The notes beneath the pieces were generated by a model. That model did no database searches. It was given only the letters and a program-made list of their open reading frames with translations, and was not told where the DNA came from. From Methylacidiphilum sp. (GTDB lineage Bacteria > Verrucomicrobiota > Verrucomicrobiia > CAIQCK01): a stretch of DNA of 5,939 nucleotides. Numbering within the stretch: position 1 is the first letter of the stretch; each line of letters starts with the position of its first letter. Positions 1 to 5,814 of the stretch are shown here, piece after piece. The translations under genes were made by a program, and so were the position numbers. The stretch is taken from the NCBI GenBank assembly GCA_020718125.1, contig DYDC01000174.1:1-5939 (forward strand). The letters run 5' to 3'.

Positions 1-170
1 GGGGCATGAGCGGCTCTTTGTCTAGCTCCAAATGCAGTTCCTTCCGCTCACGTCTGTTGCAACTTAGAAAGACTGAATTCTGAGCCGGCGCTTGCGGGGC
101 GCCGAATGGGCTTGATTCCGGCGCGGTTTTGTGGCGTTAGCGTAGCGCGCAATGTCTTCCACTTTTCAAG

Positions 171-176
171 AAAGGA
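171..176 (+). promoter_or_regulatory. Ribosome binding site that decides the start of the epimerase gene
   Basis: AAAGGA sits 8 bases before ATG 185. The upstream in-frame ATG at 152 has no purine-rich site before it and would add 11 residues ahead of the Tat signal. This favours 185 as the real start. Confidence 0.6.
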
Positions 177-184
177 CCGAACCG

Positions 185-1042
185 ATGACTCCCAATGTTT
201 CCCGACGTGATTTTCTAAAACTCAGCGCCACGAGCGCGGCTGTCGCGTGGGCAGCCGGCTGCAGCACCACAGAGGGCGGCAGAGCGGGCCAGAAGATCCC
301 CATCGCGCTGGAGCTTTATTCGGTGCGCAAGGAATGCGCGAAGGACACCGCAGGCACCATTGAGGCTGTCGCGAAGATGGGTTACAAGGGCGTCGAGTTC
401 GCCGGCTTCTACGACAAGGAGGCGAAGACGCTCCGCAAGATCCTCGACGACTGCGGCCTGAAGTGCTGCGGCAGCCACACGCCGTTGCCCCACCTCCTCG
501 GCGACAAGCTGAAGGAAACCATCGAGTTCAACCAGGTCCTCGGCAACAAGTTCCTCATCGTGCCCGGCCTGCCCAAAGACCGCACGGCCTCCAAACAGGC
601 GTGGCTCGACACGGCCAAGCTGTTCAACGAGTTGTCCGACAAGGTCGCGCCGGACAAGATGCGCGTCGGCTACCACAACCACACCATCGAGTTCGAGGCG
701 CTTGACGGCGAGCTGCCGTGGGACACATTCTTCGGCAACACGAAGAAGGAGGTCGTCATGCAGTTCGACACCGGCAACGCGATGCACGGCGGCGGTGATG
801 CCCGCGCGTATCTCAAGAAGTATCCCGGCCGCGCCACGACGGTGCACCTGAAGCCGTTCTCCAAGGCCAAGCCCGACGCGATCATCGGGGAGGACGAACT
901 GCCGTGGAAGGACATCTTCGAGCTATGCGAGACCATCGGCAACACGGAATGGTATATCGTCGAGTATGAGCGGCCGGTGCTGCCGGCGCTGGAGGCGGTG
1001 GAGAAATGTCTCCAAGCGTTGAAGAAGATGGGGAAGTGCTGA
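185..1042 (+). CDS. Tat-exported sugar phosphate isomerase/epimerase (xylose isomerase-like TIM barrel)
   Basis: Predicted 285-residue enzyme of the xylose isomerase-like TIM barrel superfamily (AP endonuclease family 2 fold), which isomerises or epimerises sugars or sugar derivatives; the substrate cannot be read from sequence. The N-terminus carries a twin-arginine signal, SRRDFLK at residues 6-12, then an Ala-rich stretch ending in AAGC with Cys26 as a possible lipidation site, so it is probably exported folded and perhaps membrane anchored. The barrel starts near residue 38 (IPIALELYSVR). Later motifs are YHNHTIEFE (163-171), QFDTGN with Asp195, VHLKP with His221 and IVEYE with Glu260. 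Asp195, His221 and Glu260 are plausible metal ligands by analogy with the family. I chose ATG 185 over the in-frame ATG 152 because AAAGGA lies 8 bases upstream and the twin arginine then sits at the usual place. The next gene follows after 10 bases. Family is fairly certain, exact reaction unknown. Confidence 0.87.
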   Translation: MTPNVSRRDFLKLSATSAAVAWAAGCSTTEGGRAGQKIPIALELYSVRKECAKDTAGTIEAVAKMGYKGVEFAGFYDKEAKTLRKILDDCGLKCCGSHTPLPHLLGDKLKETIEFNQVLGNKFLIVPGLPKDRTASKQAWLDTAKLFNELSDKVAPDKMRVGYHNHTIEFEALDGELPWDTFFGNTKKEVVMQFDTGNAMHGGGDARAYLKKYPGRATTVHLKPFSKAKPDAIIGEDELPWKDIFELCETIGNTEWYIVEYERPVLPALEAVEKCLQALKKMGKC

Positions 1043-1052
1043 ACGGACCGCC

Positions 1053-1943
1053 ATGAAAGACCTGTCACGATTCGAGATCCACGGCGCGGTCGCCATCACG
1101 CCGGGCAACGGCGGCCTGCCCAAGGTCGCGCTGAAACACCCGTCCGGTTCGAGCGCGGAAATCTACCTGCACGGCGCGCACGTCACGTCTTGGCGCGATG
1201 GGCGGGGTGAGGAGTTGTTCTTCCTCAGTCGCGAATCGAACTGGGCGGCGGACAAGCCCATCCGCGGCGGCATCCCGGTCTGCTGGCCGCAGTTTGGCGG
1301 CCAGGGGACGCTGCCGCAGCACGGCTTCGTGCGGACCAACCCCTGGACGCTGGCCGGCACGGAAGAACTCCCCGGCGGCAACGTCGCCGTCACGCTCCGG
1401 TTGTCCGAAAACGACGCGACGCTGAAGCTGTGGCCGCATCGGTTTGAGTTTGAGTTGCGCGTGACGCTCTCGGCGTCATCGCTGCGGCTTGGCGCGCAGG
1501 CGGGCAACACCGGCGACCAGCCGTTCGAGTTCCAGATCGCGCTCCACACCTACTTCACCATTGCCGACATCCACCGCGCCGCCGTCCGCGGGTTGCAAGG
1601 GACGACGATGATTGACGCGCTGCGCGAGAACGCACGTGAGGCGGACGCGCAGCCGGAGATCAGGTTCGACCGCGAGACCGACCGCGTCTATGTCAGCGCG
1701 CCCGACACTCTCAGCATCCGCGACGAGGCCGCCGGCCGCACGTTCGCCATCCGCAAGAGCGGCATGAGCGATGTCGTCGTCTGGAACCCGTGGATCGCGA
1801 AATCGCAACGCATGCCCGACTTCGGCGACGACGAGTATCTGCGGATGGTTTGCGTCGAGACGGGCAACATGGCCAACCGCATCCGGCTCGCGCCGGGCCA
1901 GCCGTGGCGGGGCGAGACCGTGCTGTCGGCCGTGCGCGATTGA
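1053..1943 (+). CDS. yeaD: D-hexose-6-phosphate mutarotase (YeaD-type aldose 1-epimerase)
   Basis: A 296-residue cytoplasmic enzyme of the galactose mutarotase-like fold, in the YeaD/YMR099c group that interconverts alpha and beta anomers of glucose 6-phosphate and related hexose 6-phosphates. Recognisable family blocks are HGAHVTSW (40-47), the KPIRGGIPVCWPQFG block (69-82, Arg71 a likely phosphate contact), LPQHGFVR (87-94, His90), ALHTYF (163-168, His165 the likely catalytic acid), the WNPW..K...MPDFGDDEY block (244-262) and VCVETGN (267-272) with Glu269 the likely catalytic base. Length is normal for the family and there is no signal peptide. ATG 1053 lies 10 bases after the epimerase stop, so the two are probably cotranscribed; the ribosome site is weak (GGA at 1045-1047). 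An unphosphorylated aldose 1-epimerase role is the main alternative, but the RGGIPVCWPQFG block favours YeaD. Confidence 0.92.
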   Translation: MKDLSRFEIHGAVAITPGNGGLPKVALKHPSGSSAEIYLHGAHVTSWRDGRGEELFFLSRESNWAADKPIRGGIPVCWPQFGGQGTLPQHGFVRTNPWTLAGTEELPGGNVAVTLRLSENDATLKLWPHRFEFELRVTLSASSLRLGAQAGNTGDQPFEFQIALHTYFTIADIHRAAVRGLQGTTMIDALRENAREADAQPEIRFDRETDRVYVSAPDTLSIRDEAAGRTFAIRKSGMSDVVVWNPWIAKSQRMPDFGDDEYLRMVCVETGNMANRIRLAPGQPWRGETVLSAVRD

Positions 1944-2166
1944 ACTCTTTTTGCCGCGATGCAGCTTTGCTTCTGGCTGATGCCCTGCGAGGCCGGGCGC
2001 GCGTTGTTTTCCGCCATCATCGAGATGGTGGCGCGAGCTTCCAGCTTGCGAATCTATGACCAACTGCAAGCTGGAAGCTTGCGCCACCATTCACCGACCC
2101 ATTACACAGCTTGTTTCCTCGGTTGACTTCGTTTGGAGCGGACTTCAACCTAGTTTCTCAACATCC
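1944..2166. other. Intergenic region between mutarotase and FkbM genes
   Basis: This 223-base gap separates the two-gene sugar operon from the methyltransferase. Its main content is the inverted repeat at 2025-2090. From 1944 to 2024 I see no terminator with a T tract and no recognisable RNA. From 2091 to 2166 there is TTGACT at 2123-2128, which resembles a -35 box. The best -10-like match (TAGTTT at 2151-2156) is 22 bases away, which is too far for a normal sigma-70 promoter, so no promoter is claimed. Confidence 0.6.
2025..2090. repeat. BIME-like inverted repeat of two facing hairpins
   Basis: Two 25-base arms, 2025-2049 and 2066-2090, are reverse complements at 24 of 25 positions; the one difference becomes a G-U pair in RNA. 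The 16-base centre is 2050-2065. Each arm is itself a small palindrome. On the + strand GTGG (2028-2031) precedes stem 2032-2039/2043-2050 with loop TCC (8 bp, one G-T). On the - strand GTGG (2087-2084) precedes the stem GCAAGCT/AGCTTGC with the same loop. A tetranucleotide plus a short hairpin, paired head to head, is the layout of REP elements in BIMEs. The full 25 bp stem could also form a cruciform or an RNA hairpin ending the upstream transcript, though no T run follows. Confidence 0.8.
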
Positions 2167-3012
2167 ATGCAACGCGACCTGATCTACGACGTCGGGATGC
2201 ACAATGGCAATGACACCGACTACTACCTGCATCGAGGCTATCGCGTCGTGGCCATCGAGGCCGACCCCGCGCTTTTCGAGCAGGCGCGGACGCGGTTTGC
2301 CGCGGAGATCGCCGCGGGGCGGTTGACGCTGCTCAATGTCGGCATTGCGCCGCAGGAGGGAACGGCGGATTTCTGGATTTGCGAAGGCAAAAGCGAATAC
2401 AACTCCTTCGACAAAGCCAATGCCACCAAGCGCGGCCACACGGCCCACGCGATCCAGATTCCGTGCCGGTGCTTCGGCAACATCCTTCGGGAGCATGGCG
2501 TGCCGCTTTATCTCAAGGTGGACATCGAGTGTTTCGACAAGCTCTGCGTCGAGGCGCTCGACCCGGCCGATCTCCCGCAATATGTGTCCCTCGAATTGAC
2601 CGAGGCCGACCAACTGCACGCGCTGCGCCGCGCCGGCTACGACCGCTTCAAGCTGGTGCGGCAGGACGATCTCTCGGCGGCGCCGGATTTGACCGGCACG
2701 TGGAGCGCGTCGTGGATGACGTTGAAGGAGCGCCTCCCGCCTCTGTTGAAGCTCGCGCAGCGTCTCGGTCGCATGAAACGCAAGCTGGGACGCTGGCTGC
2801 GGCGCGCGGACAGAAGAACCGAACGCTCCGGCCTCAAAGCCGGAAAGTGGGTGTTTGCCTACGGCAGCTCGGGGCCGTTCGGTGAGGAGGCGCCGGGCCA
2901 GTGGCTGGGCTTCGACGAGACCGTCCGGCGTTGGCAGGCGTTTCGTCGCGCCGCGGGCGAGCGATATTGGTGCGACATCCACGCAACGCGGCGCGCGCCC
3001 GCGCCCGCGTGA
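2167..3012 (+). CDS. FkbM family SAM-dependent methyltransferase
   Basis: Predicted 281-residue methyltransferase of the FkbM family, whose members O-methylate sugars, polyketides and other glycan or secondary-metabolite acceptors; the acceptor here is unknown. The SAM-binding Rossmann half is clear: motif I DVGMHNGNDTDYYL (8-21), the acidic end of strand 2 AIEADP (29-34), then NVGIAP (57-62), and YLKVDIECFD (115-124) with Asp119 and Glu121. The end (SSGPFGEEAPGQWL at 234-247, WCDIHAT at 268-274) matches a recalled FkbM subtype. Residues 186-220 form a strongly basic, helical-looking insert. ATG 2167 opens directly on the family's N-terminus. An in-frame ATG at 2056 would add 37 residues encoded by the inverted repeat and untypical of the family, so I reject it. 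Neither start has a good ribosome site. It stands between two operons, with no glycan genes in view to suggest a substrate. Confidence 0.86.
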   Translation: MQRDLIYDVGMHNGNDTDYYLHRGYRVVAIEADPALFEQARTRFAAEIAAGRLTLLNVGIAPQEGTADFWICEGKSEYNSFDKANATKRGHTAHAIQIPCRCFGNILREHGVPLYLKVDIECFDKLCVEALDPADLPQYVSLELTEADQLHALRRAGYDRFKLVRQDDLSAAPDLTGTWSASWMTLKERLPPLLKLAQRLGRMKRKLGRWLRRADRRTERSGLKAGKWVFAYGSSGPFGEEAPGQWLGFDETVRRWQAFRRAAGERYWCDIHATRRAPAPA

Positions 3013-3027
3013 GGCGGCTTGTCCGCC
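3013..3027 (+). terminator. Weak hairpin after the FkbM gene
   Basis: GGCGG (3013-3017) and CCGCC (3023-3027) can pair around CTTGT, immediately after the FkbM stop. There is no T run, and a GGCGG at 3030-3034 gives a competing fold. In DNA this GC-rich such stems arise by chance, so a terminator role is only a possibility. Confidence 0.2.
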
Positions 3028-3097
3028 GTGGCGGGTCGCGCTCGCGCGCCGTCGCGTCGTTGCGCTGCGGTGAAGCATCTGTTAAGTAGAACCCTCG

Positions 3098-3859
3098 ATG
3101 CATCCGGTTGCGTTTCAGTTCGGCAGCTTCACGGTCCACTGGTATGGCGTGCTGGTGGCGTGCGGTTTTTTGGCGGGCATCTGGCTCACGGCCTGGCGCG
3201 CCCGGCGCGAGGGCATCCCGACGGAGCTGGTGTTCGACCTGTCGCTCTACCTGCTGGTGTTCGGGATGCTCGGCGGCAAGCTGTTTTACCTCGCCGCCTA
3301 CTGGAAGGATTTCATGCACGACTTCCAGCGCGACGGCTGGTCCGCGTTGCGCAGTGGGTTTGTGTTTTACGGTGGGTTCATCGTCTCCGTCACCGTCACG
3401 ATCTGGTATGCGCGCCGGCACGGCATCCATCACTGGCGCATGGCCGACCTGTTCACGCCGGGCCTGACCATCGGCCATGCGTTCGGGCGGCTGGGTTGCT
3501 TCATGGAAGGCTGCTGCTACGGCGACACGTGCGCGCTGCCGTGGGCCGTGCATTTTTCGGAGAAACATCCGACCCACGGCGGGGCGGTGCATCCCACGCA
3601 ATTCTACGAGGTCGTCGGCAACCTGCTTTTCTTCGGCGTGCTGACGTGGTTCTACCCGCGCCGCAAGTTCGACGGCCAGGTGTTCTGGCTCTACGTCGTG
3701 CTCTACGCGCTGATGCGGTTCAGCGTCGAGTTTGTCCGCGGCGACAACCCGCGCCACTGGCCCGGCCACCTCACCAACTCGCAGGTTACCGCCCTGATCT
3801 GGCTCGCGGCGGCGGCTCTCTTTATATGGCAACTGTCCCGGAAGAAGCGGGCCGCGTGA
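3098..3859 (+). CDS. lgt: Prolipoprotein diacylglyceryl transferase (Lgt)
   Basis: Inner-membrane enzyme that moves a diacylglyceryl group from phosphatidylglycerol to the lipobox cysteine of prelipoproteins, the first step of lipoprotein maturation. The 253-residue protein has several hydrophobic segments (about 14-32, 46-66, 88-104, 172-186, 194-208 and 230-245). The family block at 130-142 reads GRLGCFMEGCCYG, with Arg131 at the position of the essential E. coli Arg143. HPTQFYE (165-171) and RFSVEFVRGDNP (207-218) also match the family. In place of the E. coli HGG motif there is YGG at 91-93, which I recall in many non-proteobacterial Lgts. The start at ATG 3098 gives the usual N-terminus (FTVHWYGVLVACGF at 11-24); there is no clear ribosome site. 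Its stop overlaps the next gene's start, indicating an operon with the pseudouridine synthase. Confidence 0.95.
   Translation: MHPVAFQFGSFTVHWYGVLVACGFLAGIWLTAWRARREGIPTELVFDLSLYLLVFGMLGGKLFYLAAYWKDFMHDFQRDGWSALRSGFVFYGGFIVSVTVTIWYARRHGIHHWRMADLFTPGLTIGHAFGRLGCFMEGCCYGDTCALPWAVHFSEKHPTHGGAVHPTQFYEVVGNLLFFGVLTWFYPRRKFDGQVFWLYVVLYALMRFSVEFVRGDNPRHWPGHLTNSQVTALIWLAAAALFIWQLSRKKRAA
3840..3847 (+). promoter_or_regulatory. Likely ribosome binding site for the rluD-type gene
   Basis: GGAAGAAG lies 8 bases before the GTG at 3856, inside the end of lgt. The alternative ATG at 3826 is preceded by pyrimidine-rich sequence with no such site. This favours the GTG start, which also gives the common 4-base GTGA overlap with the lgt stop. 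Confidence 0.45.
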
Positions 3860-4803
3860 CGCTCATCGTCGCCGCCGACGCGGCGGGCCAGCGGCTGGAC
3901 CTGTGGTTGCTCGAACAACTGCCCGGCCACTCGCGCGCGTTTCTCCAGCGTCTCATCCGCGACGGCCATGTGCGCATCGTCGGTGGCGAGGTCAAGGCCA
4001 GCCACGCCATCCGCGCCGGCGAAACCGTCGAGGTCACGATCCCGCCGCCGGAGCCAAGCGCGATGGAACCGGAGGCGATGCCGCTGGAGGTGCTCCACGA
4101 GGACAGCGACCTGATCGTGGTCAACAAACCGTCCGGCTTGGTCGTGCATCCCAGCGCCGGCCACGCCGAACACACGCTGGTCAACGCGCTGCTCCACCAC
4201 TGCCGCGGCCAGCTCAGCGGCATTGGCGGCGTCGAACGGCCCGGCATCGTCCACCGGCTCGACCTCGACACCAGCGGCTGCATCGTCGTGGCAAAAACCG
4301 ACGCGGCCCACCGCGGGCTGGCGCGGCAGTTCAAGTCGCACGAAGTCGAGAAATACTACCTCGCCCTGGTCTGGGGCCTGCCGCGACTCGCGCGCGGCCG
4401 CATCGAGGGCGCCATTGGCCGCAACCCGCACCACCGCCAGAAAATGGCCGTGCTGGCCGAGGGCGGCCGCGAGGCAGTCACCGAATTTGAAATCATGGAG
4501 CACTACGGCGGCTGCACGCTCGTGCGTTGCCGGCTCCACACCGGCCGCACACACCAGATCCGCGTCCACCTCGCCTCCATCGGCAACCCGGTCGTCGGCG
4601 ACACGGTTTACGGCCGTATGCGGCGCCATCCGATCGCCAGCAAGGCCACGCGCCAGATGCTCCACGCCGGGCGGCTCGCGTTCGAGCATCCGCGCAGCGG
4701 GAAGTGGCTGGAATTCGTCGCGCCGCTCCCGCAGGATATGCGCGAGCTGATTCACGAACTGCAGGACCATCTCCGGCAGCGTGAGAAGCGGAGTGACGAG
4801 TGA
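3856..4803 (+). CDS. rluD: RluD-type 23S rRNA pseudouridine synthase
   Basis: Predicted RluA/RluD-family enzyme that converts uridines to pseudouridine, most likely in helix 69 of 23S rRNA if it is a true RluD. An S4 RNA-binding domain occupies about residues 11-60 (GQRLDLWLLEQLPGHSR, then LIRDGHVRIVGGEV). The catalytic domain follows from about 76: LIVVNKPSGLVVHPSAGH (86-103), the signature GIVHRLDLDTSG (130-141) with catalytic Asp136, EKYYLALVWG (165-174) and RTHQIRVHLASIGNPVVGD (231-249). Length, 315 residues, is normal. I chose GTG 3856 because it overlaps the lgt stop as GTGA and has GGAAGAAG upstream. ATG 3826 would add 10 residues with a 34-base overlap and remains possible. The frame stays open back to 3019, but upstream translation is an out-of-frame shadow of lgt. 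The exact target among RluA/C/D specificities cannot be read from sequence. Confidence 0.92.
   Translation: MTLIVAADAAGQRLDLWLLEQLPGHSRAFLQRLIRDGHVRIVGGEVKASHAIRAGETVEVTIPPPEPSAMEPEAMPLEVLHEDSDLIVVNKPSGLVVHPSAGHAEHTLVNALLHHCRGQLSGIGGVERPGIVHRLDLDTSGCIVVAKTDAAHRGLARQFKSHEVEKYYLALVWGLPRLARGRIEGAIGRNPHHRQKMAVLAEGGREAVTEFEIMEHYGGCTLVRCRLHTGRTHQIRVHLASIGNPVVGDTVYGRMRRHPIASKATRQMLHAGRLAFEHPRSGKWLEFVAPLPQDMRELIHELQDHLRQREKRSDE
4790..4793 (+). promoter_or_regulatory. Ribosome binding site that decides the start of the uracil-DNA glycosylase gene
   Basis: GGAG ends 9 bases before ATG 4803, inside the last codons of the rluD-type gene. It supports ATG 4803, in a TGATG overlap with the rluD stop, over the GTG at 4800, which would add a single residue. 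Confidence 0.55.
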
Positions 4804-5612
4804 TGAATGAATTTCGAGAAGCGCTGGATGCCACGATCAGCCATCTGGAGTCGCTCAAGCTGGCGGGCGTGACGCACGTGCCCGTCCGCCGCGAGACGCT
4901 GGAGGCCCTCAGCCGTCCTGTCGCCGCGCCACAAGCCGCGGCCGCACCCGCCGACATGTTCGCCGAACGCATCCACACCGCCGGCTCGACAAAGGCCGGG
5001 CAAATGGCTTCGTTGCGCGCGCAGGGGCTGGCGTGCGTGAAGTGCAAGCATCTGGCCGCGTCGCGCACGCAGGTCGTCTTCGGCGTCGGCAATCCCGATG
5101 CGGAACTGATGTTTGTCGGCGAAGCACCGGGAGCCGACGAAGACGCGCGGGGCGAGCCGTTCGTGGGCCGCGCGGGGCAGTTGCTCACGAAGATCATCGA
5201 GACGATGGGCTTCAAGCGCAGCGACGTTTACATCGGCAACGTGCTCAAGTGCCGCCCCAACATGCCCGAAGGCGAGAGCGGCAACCGCCAGCCGGCTGAT
5301 CCTGAGATGCAGACCTGCCTGCCGTGGCTGCACGCGCAGATAGACATCATCCAGCCGAAGGCGATCGTCGCCCTCGGCGCGGTGGCGTTGCGCGGGCTGC
5401 TGCCGGAGTTGAGCGGCGGCATCACCAAGCTGCGCGGCCGGTGGCTGCTCTACCGGAACATCCCGATGATGCCGACCTATCACCCGGCGTTCGTGCTGCG
5501 CCAATACACGATGCAAAACCGCCGGCTCATTTGGGAAGACATGCTCGCCGTGCTGGAGCGCCTCGGCCGGCCCATCACGCCGAAGATGCAGAACTACTTC
5601 AAGAGCGAGTGA
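4803..5612 (+). CDS. Family 4 uracil-DNA glycosylase with predicted 4Fe-4S cluster
   Basis: Predicted base-excision repair enzyme that removes uracil from DNA after cytosine deamination or dUMP misincorporation. The 269-residue protein shows family 4 motif A, GEAPGADEDARGEPFVGRAG (106-125), and the C-terminal motif PTYHPAFVL (224-232) with His227. Four cysteines fit the 4Fe-4S pattern: Cys78 and Cys81 (CVKC), Cys150 (KCRP) and Cys172. The gap between the last two holds a small insertion (around 154-161, MPEGESGN) compared with compact thermophile enzymes. About 75 residues precede the cluster: a predicted helix (1-20) and an Ala/Pro-rich linker (39-50). This extension is absent from the minimal enzymes and may be a DNA or partner contact, which is inference. 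The start overlaps the upstream stop by one base (TGATG), so translation is probably coupled to the pseudouridine synthase. No terminator is clear downstream. Confidence 0.94.
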   Translation: MNEFREALDATISHLESLKLAGVTHVPVRRETLEALSRPVAAPQAAAAPADMFAERIHTAGSTKAGQMASLRAQGLACVKCKHLAASRTQVVFGVGNPDAELMFVGEAPGADEDARGEPFVGRAGQLLTKIIETMGFKRSDVYIGNVLKCRPNMPEGESGNRQPADPEMQTCLPWLHAQIDIIQPKAIVALGAVALRGLLPELSGGITKLRGRWLLYRNIPMMPTYHPAFVLRQYTMQNRRLIWEDMLAVLERLGRPITPKMQNYFKSE

Positions 5613-5653
5613 GGAGTTTTCCACCTCAGCACAGTCCCGCCGGGTCCCAAGCA

Positions 5654-5681
5654 CGAAACTCGAAACTCGAAATCCGAAACA
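5654..5681. repeat. Four-copy 7-base tandem repeat
   Basis: The units CGAAACT, CGAAACT, CGAAATC and CGAAACA follow each other without gaps. Base composition is clearly more A-rich than the surrounding genes. Translated, it gives NSKLEIRNKF-like peptides, a string I recall from intergenic repeats in environmental bacterial genomes. Function is unknown; it is probably a dispersed intergenic repeat. Confidence 0.75.
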
Positions 5682-5750
5682 AATTCCAATCCAGAAAAAG
5701 GAAATGACCAGAGGGAACCTCCGGTAACTATTCGCCAGATGAAATTCGTT

Positions 5751-5773
5751 GTAGGCCGACTCTGCGAGTCGGC
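5751..5773 (+). repeat. REP-like hairpin unit, left copy
   Basis: GTAG (5751-5754) is followed by GCCGACTC (5755-5762), loop TGC and GAGTCGGC (5766-5773), a perfect 8 bp stem. It faces the copy at 5792-5814. The tetranucleotide and hairpin match the general REP layout recognised by Y1 (RAYT-type) transposases in other bacteria. Confidence 0.7.
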
Positions 5774-5791
5774 GAAACTCTTGATAAATTC

Positions 5792-5814
5792 GCCGCTTCG
5801 CAGAAGCGGCCTAC
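5792..5814 (-). repeat. REP-like hairpin unit, right copy
   Basis: Read on the - strand, GTAG (5814-5811) is followed by a perfect 8 bp stem (5810-5803 with 5799-5792) and the same TGC loop as the left copy. Two stem base pairs differ from the left copy, and both differences are compensated, so pairing is kept. Confidence 0.7.

Noticed and set aside
87..103. GGCGC/GCGCC hairpin before the first gene as a terminator or regulatory element.
   Set aside because: Only 5 bp with a 7-base loop, no T run, and easily produced by chance in this base composition.
2123..2156. TTGACT and TAGTTT as a promoter for the FkbM gene.
   Set aside because: Spacing is 22 bases, beyond the normal 16-18, and the -10 match is poor.
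3019..4803. A 594-residue open frame that would fuse an upstream domain to the pseudouridine synthase.
   Set aside because: The part before about 3826 overlaps lgt in another frame and has Arg/Ala-rich shadow composition with no recognisable domain. lgt is clearly real there.
2158..5654. Four long reverse-strand open frames of about 300-355 codons (2158-3078, 2834-3832, 3703-4770, 4752-5654).
   Set aside because: They lie antisense to clearly recognised genes, have no motifs, are rich in Arg, Ala, Val and His, and are expected shadows in GC-rich coding DNA.
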